IMG/VR virus record: IMGVR_UViG_3300048672_000711
Location: 1-45,698 of that record
Length of the DNA: 45,698 bases
Source of the DNA: a virus
Strand: one strand, 5' to 3'
A program made the position numbers and the translations under genes. Shown here in pieces: positions 17,496 to 24,551 of the stretch. The notes beneath the pieces were generated by a model. The model saw only the letters and a list, made by a program, of their open reading frames with translations, did no database searches and was not told where the DNA came from. Positions within the stretch are counted from its first letter, which is position 1. Each line of letters begins with the position of its first letter.

Positions 17496-18629
17496 ATGAA
17501 CACAGTATCGGCAATTCGCCCAACGCAATACGCGCCAAAAACAGGCAAAAAACTTATGGACCTTGCTCAAGAATTAGAAAACTTGCGCGACAATTCTAAA
17601 GACTTCTTGGTTCCAGTCTCAAAGCTTCGAGCAGAAAGCGACGGGAAAGATTTAAACATCACTTTCGAGAATGGTGTTAAGCATGACGTTAATCTGAACA
17701 ATTGGAGCACTGGTCAAGTTGCTACCTATACAGATATCCCTAAGAGCTATTTTGACAAGCTACGCTCTGAGAATCCTATTCTGCTCGCTGATAACGTCAA
17801 TCATTCATTGGGCAAGATTGCTGCTGATATGAAATCCAAGGGAGAAAAAGAGTCTCGCCTAATTCGCACAGTCAACGGCAAGGCAAGGGCCTTTGTCTCG
17901 TCAAAATATCGCCGCCTTGATTCTTACGACTTGGTAGAATCCATATGGCCTACCGTTAAGCAGGCTGGACTTGTTCCAATCTCGCAGGACCTAACAGAAA
18001 AGAAATTGTATTTAAAATTTGTATCGAATGATCTGCAAACTGAAGTTAAACCCGGTGACTTGATTCGTTATGGTCTGATGATTTCTAACAGTGACGTAGG
18101 CGGTGGTTCGCTTAGAATTGAAAGCTTCATTGAGCGATTGGTGTGCAGTAATGGCTTGATTATGCCAACAAGTATGAGAAAAAATCACGTTGAGCGCAAC
18201 AAAGCCTCTGATGATATTTTTGAACTTCTATCTGAAGGAACCAAAAACCTAACTGAAAAGGCTTTTTGGGCTCAAGTTCAGGAAATGGTCCAATTATCAC
18301 TCAAGCGGGAAAATTTTGAAGAGCAGGTCGAAAGGCTTAAGGTCGCTCAAAAACTTGAGATCAAGTCCGATAACATGGAAAAAGTCGTGGAAATGGCAAT
18401 GCGTAGCGTTAGCCTGACTGGTAAGGATAAGAAAGACTCAATCCTTAGCTGGATGGCCCGTGGTAACGAAGGCGCAGGGCTTACGCAATGGGGTCTAATG
18501 AACTCGATCACTCGCTGCGCCCAGGCCGATTTCGTTGATTACGACGAATCTGTGGAGCTTGAGCGAGCTGCTGGTCGTATTCTAGATCTCAATGAACGCG
18601 AGTGGACCCGTATCGCTGAGGCTGTTTAA
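17496..18629 (+). CDS. DUF932 family protein
   Basis: This 377-aa protein matches the DUF932 (phage/plasmid-like TIGR03299-type) pattern. LPVTYLDIPKSYF-like core: TYTDIPKSYFDKL near residue 76, then RAFVSSKYRRLDSYDLVE near 130, SNSDVGGGSLRIESFIERLVC near 190-215, and a conserved helical C-terminus. The family is common in phages and plasmids and lacks an agreed function; roles in replication or defence interference are proposed by context only. The gene has its own promoter region and terminator. The AATGGAGAAAATGTT site sets the start at 17496. Confidence 0.85.
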   Translation: MNTVSAIRPTQYAPKTGKKLMDLAQELENLRDNSKDFLVPVSKLRAESDGKDLNITFENGVKHDVNLNNWSTGQVATYTDIPKSYFDKLRSENPILLADNVNHSLGKIAADMKSKGEKESRLIRTVNGKARAFVSSKYRRLDSYDLVESIWPTVKQAGLVPISQDLTEKKLYLKFVSNDLQTEVKPGDLIRYGLMISNSDVGGGSLRIESFIERLVCSNGLIMPTSMRKNHVERNKASDDIFELLSEGTKNLTEKAFWAQVQEMVQLSLKRENFEEQVERLKVAQKLEIKSDNMEKVVEMAMRSVSLTGKDKKDSILSWMARGNEGAGLTQWGLMNSITRCAQADFVDYDESVELERAAGRILDLNEREWTRIAEAV

Positions 18630-18672
18630 AAGGCCATTGGGCTTACTAGGATTGATTATAAGCGATTATTTT

Positions 18673-18707
18673 AAAGGGCTGGCATGATTGTCGGCCCTTT
18701 TGTTTTT
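18673..18707 (+). terminator. Rho-independent terminator of the DUF932 gene
   Basis: AAAGGGC (18673-18679) pairs with GCCCTTT (18694-18700) and is followed by TGTTTTTT. It stands between two convergent genes. The same hairpin read on the minus strand has a weaker U-tract, so it may partly stop the opposing gene as well. Confidence 0.82.
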
Positions 18708-19057
18708 TAGTCTTTTGGCTTAACGTCCATTACGCTTTGAACATAGAATTGGACTGGGTTCTTGGCCGTTGTCTTATGGTATCCAGAAACTAAGCTTCGA
18801 ATATATTTTCCTATGGCTTTCTTACTTGATAGCTTTTCAGGTATATCCCCAGCGTATCTTATAAAATATCCATATCTATTTACTGGACCTTCGGAGTGAC
18901 AGTGCGCTACTCGATGCGTTACACTTCCCTTTAACATATCTTTTCCAAAACCATGTATATGGGTTCTTCCACACAAACAATTTAGGAACATTTCATTGCC
19001 TTTACGATATGCGTCATATACCACCATCGTTAAGTCCTGAATTTTGATTTCTTCCAC
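18707..19057 (-). CDS. Small Cys/His zinc-motif protein downstream of the primase
   Basis: This 116-aa protein has a GTG start (19057-19055) after GGGGGTAAAAG. Its core C.CGRTHIHGFG...THRVAHCH resembles the C.CGR.H.HG...HR.AHC motif seen in small phage and plasmid proteins near primases and is likely to bind zinc. It is on the same strand as the primase, 240 bp downstream, behind the ACAAAGTT region. A replication-linked role is inferred. Confidence 0.75.
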   Translation of the reverse strand: MEEIKIQDLTMVVYDAYRKGNEMFLNCLCGRTHIHGFGKDMLKGSVTHRVAHCHSEGPVNRYGYFIRYAGDIPEKLSSKKAIGKYIRSLVSGYHKTTAKNPVQFYVQSVMDVKPKD

Positions 19058-19300
19058 CTTTTACCCCCTGTGTTACAAAATGACAAAGTTCCCGCGCTAT
19101 CGGCCCATATACGTTTTGTATACGTATTGGGTGTACGATATCTTTATTTATTACCTATTATTTTGTATATATACATTACACATATACTATGTAACTTTGT
19201 CATTATATATAAAAAAAATAACAAAATTAGGTATTTGGCGCTGATACAAAGTTGATGAAATGACAAAGTTAACTTTGTAAGCCCAAGAACCACGACGCAC
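19058..19300. promoter_or_regulatory. AT-rich segment with ACAAAGTT repeats: candidate origin or operator
   Basis: There is no gene here. The 8-mer ACAAAGTT or its complement occurs at 19083-19090, 19193-19200, 19246-19253, 19263-19270 and 19271-19278; the last two form a perfect 16-bp palindrome. Three sites share the longer core AATGACAAAGTT. Very AT-rich DNA (about 19140-19225, with TATATATA and A-tracts) lies among them. It is upstream of the 116-aa gene and downstream of the primase, so both an iteron-type origin and an operator are possible. Confidence 0.55.
19263..19278. repeat. Perfect 16-bp palindrome made of two ACAAAGTT half-sites
   Basis: Two inverted copies of ACAAAGTT abut without a spacer. 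The other half-sites nearby have the same sequence, so a dimeric binding protein is plausible. Confidence 0.9.
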
Positions 19301-19312
19301 CTAGCTACGAAT
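19281..19312. repeat. Heptamer cluster at the 3' end of the primase gene
   Basis: AAGAACC (19285-19291) and ACGACGC (19292-19298) are followed in phase by ACCTAGC. The cluster spans the primase stop codon. Confidence 0.6.
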
Positions 19313-21844
19313 CACATTTTTAACGCTAGGCACAATCCATCCCTCCTGACAATGTTTGAACCCAATAATGACAATCTTTACTTTCTCAGTTTCCCCATTT
19401 TCCTTGCTCCAATTTTTGCTCTTTATCGTAAATTCTCGCTTCTTAATTGTTTCAAAAAACTTGATCTTACCAAGCTTAGAACTATGCCCAAATGCCGCAA
19501 CATGCCATTGACAAAAAGCCTCCCAAAATTGGCTTCTAAGTATTGGTTTGCTTTTATCGTCACCTTCTCCAATGAATCCAATTTCCCCGGCTTCCCCGTT
19601 TTCGATATCTTCAACAAAATGAGCTATACGGTCATTAGAAGCGGCCCACGTACCACGGTCCTCGATGCTGCTAGGCGGGTCGAAGTACCGTCCACCTTGC
19701 TCCAATAGGTCTTTAAGGCCCTCTAGAGCGAAGTTAAGTATTCCGCTAGGCCCAAGATCCCAGACCCAATCTTCGAATTTCACGTCGGCAAGCGCGGCAC
19801 CATCCCCAAGACCTCTTACATGATTATCGAATCTTAGAAAGATCCATCTTTTATTCATAGCCCCAGACCCACGGTCCAAGGTTCCTGGGATATCGTTTCC
19901 GGCCCAGATGTGGATAGCTGGAATGTGAGCGGTTATGTATTTTCGTCCTTTCCTATTGATGCTTATAGGTGTTCGGTCGGAGATTTTTTTGATAACTGAA
20001 TCACGGATTATTTCTGTGTATTCTATATCAGTATCAAGGTTTACCAGCTTTCCAATTAGTGCTTCCATTTCGAAGCCTCCCTTCATGTCAGTTGGAGAGA
20101 GTCTTGAGATATTTTCATCATTGATGAGTTTGCAGAGTAGTTTGATGATGACGGTTTTTCCTGTGTCAGTTTTTCCATGCAGCATGAACAGTTTTGGGAA
20201 TATTGGGGCAAGGCAAGCACCGAACATTTGGCGTATAGCGCGGATTCGCTCCAATTTGTCTGGAGCATTTCCGGTGATTCGGTCGAGTATGTTTGTAAAT
20301 TCTTGGTTCTTGGCACCTTCGATGTAATCAACGTCGATGACATTGTTGAGGAAGTCTTTTTTGGAGTGGGGTAGGAAGTCTAGTTTATATGGCGCGGTTT
20401 TTCCAATGATGTGGAAGGTTCCATTTCGCAGGTTGATGGCGTATGGATTGGTGTCGTGCATGTTTCGGTCAACGAAGGGAAGCTTTGTTACTAACATTCT
20501 AGTGGCAGATTCGGCTTTTGTTTGGGAGAACTCACCGCCTGATAGTTCCACGATCCGTCTAGTAAGAAGTCCGATTTCCCAGTCGGTGATATTTTTCCAA
20601 TGAGTGCCCGTCCATTTGAAAATGTCGTAGACTTTTGGGCCACAAGTCACTAGGTCCTCGGAAACTTCCTGTAACAAAAGATCCACGATTTCAAGCTCTG
20701 TCTTTCTCTTTTTGCTGGTGAAAAGTTCCTTAACGTCTCCCTCTATTGCTTTGGGTTTGCATGAAACTTTATTAAAATTCCCCTCATTGGTGTCCCCAAT
20801 GTTGGTATTTTTAGGGACAATTTCCGCAGTATTCTCCGCACATTGCGCTGCATTTTTTAAGTTTTTGTCAGTTGACACGGACGATTTCTCCTCTGTATTA
20901 AGAGTTTTCGGTTGAGACTGTACGATAACTTGTACGATATCTGAGACTGTTCGCTCTGTTTGAAGCTGCGAGAAGCAAGAACCACGGTCCACGCACCACA
21001 AGTCGTTAAAGTCCGATCCAAGGCCCTCGATCACAGGGAAGCGTACCGACGCCACAAGGCCCCGCTCCAATAGATCCTTGGCAATGCTGAGTCCTGGGTT
21101 GTTAGCGACGGTCTTGTCGTTGTCGGCGCATAGGATGGAGTTTGGAAAAAGCTTGGCAATTGGTTCTAGGTTCGCGGAACTGAAGGCGCAGATAACAGAG
21201 GCAGGAATAGCGCGCTCCAAAAGGCTAAGGTAGATACTGGAAGCAGTTGCAAAGCCTTCGCAGATATAATTTAGTCCATTTGGACCACAAGTTGGTGGGA
21301 AAACGAAAAATAATTCGTCTGTCTTTCCACCTGGCATGAATGTTTTAAAACCATCGGGCTGTATCCGCTGAAGGTTCCAAAGTTCGCCCCTACTATCCCG
21401 CATTGGTATAAGAAGATCAGCCTTTCCCCATTGGTTCGGTGTGGTCTTAACGCCGATGGATTCTAGATTAAGGTCTGATAGTCCCTTGCGGTTAAGATAA
21501 TCGGAAGCTCCTATCGACTGCGTTGCTTCCCATTCTTTTTGAGCGCGTTTTTTCGTAATCGCATTTTTTTTCTTTTTTCGTTCTCGGTAAACAGATTCGA
21601 TTTCTGCACTGACCTTGTCCCGTTCTGAATCACTACCGCTCCAACCGATTGAGCAAGAAAATCTTTCACCTGTTTTCCAATTCCCCCAAGTGAATACAAG
21701 TCCCTTTCCTGGTATTTCACTTCCGATATACCAGCCTTTAACGGTGTCTGTTTTGTACTCACGAAACGCTCCATCTAAGTGTTCGGGTTCAAAGTCATAG
21801 CCTTTTGATAATAGATGATCTTTTAAATTCACGGTATTCTCCAT
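19301..21844 (-). CDS. Toprim primase-helicase (P4/D5-like)
   Basis: This protein of about 847 aa joins a primase and a superfamily 3-type helicase. With numbering from an upstream in-frame codon at 21877, the Toprim part spans about 203-295: YICEG with Glu207, CADND at 250-254 and SDFNDL. The helicase part has Walker A GKTDTGKT (568-575), Walker B NLDTDIE (613-619) and the IWAGND sensor (658-662). The N-terminal 150 residues lack a clear zinc ribbon. The start is uncertain: the ATG at 21844 is part of AATGGAGAAT, which may be the ribosome-binding site for a GTG at 21832. It should unwind DNA and prime synthesis for the family A polymerase encoded on the other strand. Four heptamer-repeat clusters lie within or at the end of it. 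Confidence 0.9.
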   Translation of the reverse strand: MENTVNLKDHLLSKGYDFEPEHLDGAFREYKTDTVKGWYIGSEIPGKGLVFTWGNWKTGERFSCSIGWSGSDSERDKVSAEIESVYRERKKKKNAITKKRAQKEWEATQSIGASDYLNRKGLSDLNLESIGVKTTPNQWGKADLLIPMRDSRGELWNLQRIQPDGFKTFMPGGKTDELFFVFPPTCGPNGLNYICEGFATASSIYLSLLERAIPASVICAFSSANLEPIAKLFPNSILCADNDKTVANNPGLSIAKDLLERGLVASVRFPVIEGLGSDFNDLWCVDRGSCFSQLQTERTVSDIVQVIVQSQPKTLNTEEKSSVSTDKNLKNAAQCAENTAEIVPKNTNIGDTNEGNFNKVSCKPKAIEGDVKELFTSKKRKTELEIVDLLLQEVSEDLVTCGPKVYDIFKWTGTHWKNITDWEIGLLTRRIVELSGGEFSQTKAESATRMLVTKLPFVDRNMHDTNPYAINLRNGTFHIIGKTAPYKLDFLPHSKKDFLNNVIDVDYIEGAKNQEFTNILDRITGNAPDKLERIRAIRQMFGACLAPIFPKLFMLHGKTDTGKTVIIKLLCKLINDENISRLSPTDMKGGFEMEALIGKLVNLDTDIEYTEIIRDSVIKKISDRTPISINRKGRKYITAHIPAIHIWAGNDIPGTLDRGSGAMNKRWIFLRFDNHVRGLGDGAALADVKFEDWVWDLGPSGILNFALEGLKDLLEQGGRYFDPPSSIEDRGTWAASNDRIAHFVEDIENGEAGEIGFIGEGDDKSKPILRSQFWEAFCQWHVAAFGHSSKLGKIKFFETIKKREFTIKSKNWSKENGETEKVKIVIIGFKHCQEGWIVPSVKNVIRS
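19641..19675. repeat. Heptamer cluster inside the primase-helicase gene
   Basis: ACGTACC (19648-19654), ACGGTCC (19655-19661) and TCGATGC (19662-19668) run in one phase. A second cluster at 19864-19884 has CAGACCC, ACGGTCC and AAGGTTC. Confidence 0.65.
20977..20997. repeat. Heptamer cluster in the linker between Toprim and helicase
   Basis: AAGAACC, ACGGTCC and ACGCACC follow each other without gaps. They encode part of the region around residues 293-300, next to a Ser/Thr/Lys-rich linker that could tolerate insertions. Confidence 0.65.
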
Positions 21845-21859
21845 TGGTCGTGTTTTGTA

Positions 21860-21894
21860 ATTATAAAATGGTTGCAAAGTCTAGATTTTGTCAA
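21860..21894 (-). promoter_or_regulatory. Candidate primase promoter
   Basis: Exact TTGACA (21894-21889) and TATAAT (21865-21860) lie upstream of the primase on its strand, but 23 bp apart, longer than the usual 16-18. If TATAAT is used, transcription would start near 21853, which would exclude starts upstream of that and favour the ATG at 21844 or GTG at 21832. Confidence 0.35.
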
Positions 21895-21954
21895 TAGGTT
21901 TAGAAATAACTGTTCCTTGGTGTCTCTTCTCCATTGGTATCAAGATCCAGTTAG

Positions 21955-21992
21955 CCCCGTGGTTGCCGCAAGTGGTCACGGGGTTTTTTATT
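21955..21992 (+). terminator. Strong Rho-independent terminator upstream of the early promoter
   Basis: CCCCGTG (21955-21961) pairs perfectly with CACGGGG (21977-21983), followed by six Ts and another T-rich run. It is on the plus strand, yet the nearest upstream plus-strand gene ends 3.3 kb away behind its own terminator. It could stop antisense transcripts through the primase or end an unannotated short RNA. Confidence 0.85.
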
Positions 21993-21997
21993 TTTGC

Positions 21998-22026
21998 TTG
22001 ACTAATAAAGTGCTAGAAGATTTATT
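21998..22026 (+). promoter_or_regulatory. Candidate promoter for the early small-gene operon
   Basis: TTGACT (21998-22003), a 17-bp spacer and TTTATT (22021-22026) directly follow the terminator and precede the XRE gene. The -35 is near consensus and the -10 is moderate. Confidence 0.5.
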
Positions 22027-22058
22027 GCTTGTAACAAACAAAACCAATGGAGGTTAAA

Positions 22059-22316
22059 ATGTATAATCCTATTTTCAATAAAGCTATCGGTGAAGAAATC
22101 GTAGCTTGTAGGGAATCAAGATCCATGAACCAAGTAACTCTAGCAAAGAAGCTAGGATTTACTTCTCAGTTTCTTGGGCGAATAGAAAGTGGCATTAGCC
22201 CAATTCCCGAGAAAGCTTTGCGCAAGGTAGTTAGGATTTTGAAAATGCGCAACGATACGGTGTCCATGATTGCAAGTGCAAGCACACGTAAATACGTAAC
22301 AGAAGTTCTTGGTTAA
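22059..22316 (+). CDS. XRE-type helix-turn-helix regulator
   Basis: This 85-aa protein holds a Cro/C1-type HTH across about residues 8-57: IGEEIVACRESRSMNQVTLAKKLGFTSQFLGRIESG, with Q/T/L at the turn and a recognition helix SQFLGRIE. AATGGAGGTTAAA places the start at 22059. It is the first early gene and is likely to control early promoters, possibly through the operator-like repeats at 27788-27838 or the ACAAAGTT sites; neither link is shown. Confidence 0.88.
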   Translation: MYNPIFNKAIGEEIVACRESRSMNQVTLAKKLGFTSQFLGRIESGISPIPEKALRKVVRILKMRNDTVSMIASASTRKYVTEVLG

Positions 22317-22317
22317 T

Positions 22318-22497
22318 ATGAGCCACGATGAAATTTTTGGAGTTTGTGTGGCAGTAGCTATTGCTTGTCTTATTGCTGGTCTTTTATTTATTTCTGATAG
22401 AACTAGTTCAAGAGAATCAGATTTGGCAAAATACGCAATAGATCATGGTTGTAGTTATGTTAAGGAGCAGGTGCTTTGTGGGAGTATGCAGCCATGA
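22318..22497 (+). CDS. Small membrane protein
   Basis: This 59-aa protein has one membrane segment at about residues 6-29 (IFGVCVAVAIACLIAGLLFI), then a charged tail with two Cys. It starts right after the XRE stop and overlaps the next gene (ATGA). Such early membrane peptides often affect the host envelope or exclude other phages; this is only inference. Confidence 0.65.
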   Translation: MSHDEIFGVCVAVAIACLIAGLLFISDRTSSRESDLAKYAIDHGCSYVKEQVLCGSMQP

Positions 22498-22847
22498 AAA
22501 AGTATGAGTTTTCGGAGAATAATTCTGGTGGTAGTTGGTGGCTTAATAAAAAAGATTATGAAAATCTTATAAAAGCAGGATGGAAGCTCCCAGAAAAAGA
22601 TACCCACAAGGATTTTACTCTTTTAGACACAAAAGACATACCCTATTTTTGGCGTAAAGGTATGACTTTTGAAGCAGAAACAATGCAAGAAGCTGTTACT
22701 TCATGGGAGTCTGCTACTGGTAGAGACTTTTTTGAGGAAGGTTGTAACTGCTGTGGCGCTCCTTTTAGTATTTACTGTGGTGAAGGTAATTCATATGAAC
22801 ATATGTCGGGTGATTCTATAAGCCGTGTGCCTGTGAGACCATGGTAA
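22494..22847 (+). CDS. Conserved small phage protein with a CNCCG motif
   Basis: This 117-aa protein begins MKKYEFSENNSGGSWWLNKKDYENLIKAGW-like text; the ENNSGGSWWL start and the EGCNCCGAPFSI motif near residue 85 are characteristic of a family found in many phages with unknown function. The C..CC cluster could bind a metal. It is coupled by ATGA upstream and TAATG downstream. Confidence 0.75.
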   Translation: MKKYEFSENNSGGSWWLNKKDYENLIKAGWKLPEKDTHKDFTLLDTKDIPYFWRKGMTFEAETMQEAVTSWESATGRDFFEEGCNCCGAPFSIYCGEGNSYEHMSGDSISRVPVRPW

Positions 22848-23059
22848 TGGAACGCTCCAACCATAGCAAGCCATTTTACCCAAGTTTTGATCAGATCATG
22901 GAGGGTATGCTCTGACCTAAACAGTCCGAACCACGGCCCAATGTTTCAGGTCTTCAATATACGAAGTGCAATAAGTGTTTGGAGCATTTCACTGGTATTT
23001 TGCGTGAGCAATGTCCGAACTGTAAGAGCTTTGACACAGAATGGGAGTTTGAGAAATGA
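22847..23059 (+). pseudogene. Small zinc-ribbon gene interrupted by one in-frame UGA
   Basis: The frame starts at an ATG coupled to the preceding stop (TAATG, 22845-22849) and ends at a TGA coupled to the next start (ATGA, 23056-23059), as real genes in this operon do. It would encode 70 residues with a C..C...C..C ribbon (KCNKC and QCPNC) but for a TGA at 22913-22915 (codon 23), directly followed by C. Heptamer units CCGAACC and ACGGCCC begin just after, at 22925-22938. No start codon exists between the TGA and the ribbon. Either the gene is broken or the UGA is read through; TGA serves as a normal stop elsewhere in this genome. Confidence 0.6.
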
Positions 23060-23316
23060 GATTCTTTTTAATTTTTCTAGTAATTTTTTATGCGATTTTG
23101 CTTCTTAGTTGCGCCCCACCAAGAGCCACGTACCACAAAGTCGAGGAAACAAAGATGAGCTATATTGAGTGCTACGATAATTACAATCGTACGTACTATA
23201 GAGCTTATGGCTGGGTGTTGGATAGGAACAGGTATGGTATCTGGTGGCAGGAGAATAACCCTTATGGCACTAGAGTGTTTATCATTTCTCGTTGTAACGT
23301 AAGTCAGTCAGAGTAG
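23056..23316 (+). CDS. Small lipoprotein
   Basis: This 86-aa protein begins with a hydrophobic signal (RFFLIFLVIFYAI) ending in the lipobox LLSC with Cys19, so it should be lipidated and placed in the envelope. The mature part is Tyr/Trp-rich (SYIECYDNYNRTYYRAYGW) with two more Cys. Right after the lipobox, a heptamer cluster (AAGAGCC and ACGTACC, 23121-23134) encodes PRATYHK. Phage lipoproteins of this size often block superinfection; that role is inferred. Confidence 0.72.
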   Translation: MRFFLIFLVIFYAILLLSCAPPRATYHKVEETKMSYIECYDNYNRTYYRAYGWVLDRNRYGIWWQENNPYGTRVFIISRCNVSQSE

Positions 23317-23342
23317 TTTTGTTTAAAATGGAGAATAATCAA

Positions 23343-23738
23343 ATGTGGGACCAATTGCACACATCCCAAAAGGGAAGTGTTTCTCAAGCATACTTTACAG
23401 CTAGGTGTCTTGAGCGTGGCTGGAAGGTATGTGTTCCCGTCTGTCAGCATGATAGGTACGATATTTTACTGGACCGTGGTGCTGGTTTTATGCGAGTTCA
23501 GATTAAGACTGGTAGATATTACAATGATTGTATCAATTGGAGTACCGATACTAGAGAGGGAAGTTACAAGAAGCGTAGACTTAACGAGAATGACGCTGAT
23601 TTGATTGGTATTTTTTATCCTAACACAAGAAGCTGTTACCTTCTTCCTATAGATATGAATAAAAAGAGGCTTAGATTTTTTCCAAAGAAAAGACCTAGTG
23701 GCTGTGTATCATTAAATGCAAAGGATTTTGAGATATGA
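23343..23738 (+). CDS. PD-(D/E)XK nuclease-like protein (PDDEXK_5 type)
   Basis: This 131-aa protein starts MWDQLHTSQKGSVSQAYF at the ATG at 23343, 9 nt after GGAG; the ATG at 23328 belongs to the ribosome-binding site. The order KGSVSQAYFTARCLERGW, then RYDILLDRG, then MRVQIKTG matches the PD-(D/E)XK fold of group I intron-associated endonuclease-like proteins, with Asp in RYDI and Q.K in VQIKT as catalytic candidates. No intron is visible nearby. It may be a free-standing nuclease, a resolvase or a DNA-repair nuclease. Confidence 0.75.
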   Translation: MWDQLHTSQKGSVSQAYFTARCLERGWKVCVPVCQHDRYDILLDRGAGFMRVQIKTGRYYNDCINWSTDTREGSYKKRRLNENDADLIGIFYPNTRSCYLLPIDMNKKRLRFFPKKRPSGCVSLNAKDFEI

Positions 23739-24109
23739 AAAACAAACAAATTCCAACAACTATCGAAGCAATCTTCAAAGCTAACGGTGAGAAGTTTCCG
23801 TTTTACGCAAGAAAAATATCCTGGAACAGTGATTACTATGTGCGGTTGCTAGCAGTTTCGAGAGATGGAACATGGTTCACTGAATCTCCCAGTGGTATCT
23901 CGGAATGTTTTTATAAGGACAAAACAGAATGGCTCCCCCACACCCCACCAAAATCTAAGGTGATGCGGGCGCAGTATGCTTATCGAGCGTCAGAGATTTA
24001 TCATCCTGTAGTTACCTTATCGCTTTACAGATACGACGTTGAATTTTTAGCGGCTAATGGAAAACCAATTTGGTTCAAGCGCCTTGCAGAAGTGGAGTGC
24101 GAAAGTTAG
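23735..24109 (+). CDS. Hypothetical early protein
   Basis: This 124-aa protein (MKNKQIPTTIEAIFKANGEKF...) is beta-rich in its first half (ARKISWNSDYYVRLLAVSRDGTWF) and has a mixed second half. It is coupled by ATGA to the nuclease gene. I do not recognise a domain. It may have a DNA-binding or host-interaction role. Confidence 0.65.
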   Translation: MKNKQIPTTIEAIFKANGEKFPFYARKISWNSDYYVRLLAVSRDGTWFTESPSGISECFYKDKTEWLPHTPPKSKVMRAQYAYRASEIYHPVVTLSLYRYDVEFLAANGKPIWFKRLAEVECES

Positions 24110-24111
24110 TT

Positions 24112-24333
24112 ATGGAAAAAAGATGCAAACACTGTGGATACATTCCACAAAAACCAGTTCTAACTGAAAAGCAATTTAAGTCTCAATTCAAAATAGGCGA
24201 CAAGGCTACGGCATGGGCTACAGACAAAGTTGCCTTGATAACAGCCATCGGCGAGTACCGTGTTTTATATACCGATTTTAGAGGGCAAGAGAGGGCAGCA
24301 TCTCAACGGATGCGTTGGAGGAAATTAAAATGA
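24112..24333 (+). CDS. Small zinc-finger-like protein
   Basis: This 73-aa protein starts at the ATG at 24112 just after the upstream stop. It begins MEKRCKHCGYIPQKP (C..C) and continues with a SH3-like beta section (IGDKATAWATDKVALITAIG). A second Cys pair is absent, so zinc binding would need a partner. The stop overlaps the next start. Confidence 0.62.
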   Translation: MEKRCKHCGYIPQKPVLTEKQFKSQFKIGDKATAWATDKVALITAIGEYRVLYTDFRGQERAASQRMRWRKLK

Positions 24334-24551
24334 AATGCCCTTATTGTAGCTCCTATGTTGAATCTGCAAAAATAAAAGTTCTACTTTACTCTTGGGGCCC
24401 AGAATTTGAATACAATCAAATCGTTTTAGATGATGGGACCAATACTTATTGGAGTGATGAAATTCTACCAAATGGTGTGTCTTATCAAGATATGCTGAAT
24501 GTAATTCACCCCGATACGTGCAGCATATTCACTCTGATTGGAGAGTTATGA
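24330..24551 (+). CDS. Small protein with a CPYC motif
   Basis: This 73-aa protein begins [17 protein letters not shown], with one C..C pair and one later Cys near residue 65. It is coupled to both neighbours through ATGA overlaps. Function is unknown. The adjacent C..C protein could be a partner or a duplicate in style, though the sequences differ. Confidence 0.6.
   Translation: MKCPYCSSYVESAKIKVLLYSWGPEFEYNQIVLDDGTNTYWSDEILPNGVSYQDMLNVIHPDTCSIFTLIGEL

Noticed and set aside
19044-19255. Plus-strand AT-rich ORFs opposite the ACAAAGTT region
   Set aside because: Tyr/Ile-rich text from AT-rich DNA, no ribosome-binding site, and the region carries repeated sites typical of control DNA.
22847-23059. 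Genome-wide UGA recoding as the reason for the in-frame UGA
   Set aside because: Many genes here end at TGA in tight ATGA overlaps with the next gene, so UGA is a normal stop.
22887-23108. Plus-strand 73-codon frame across the interrupted zinc-ribbon gene
   Set aside because: The residues are unlike a folded protein, while another frame carries a clear zinc ribbon coupled to both neighbours.
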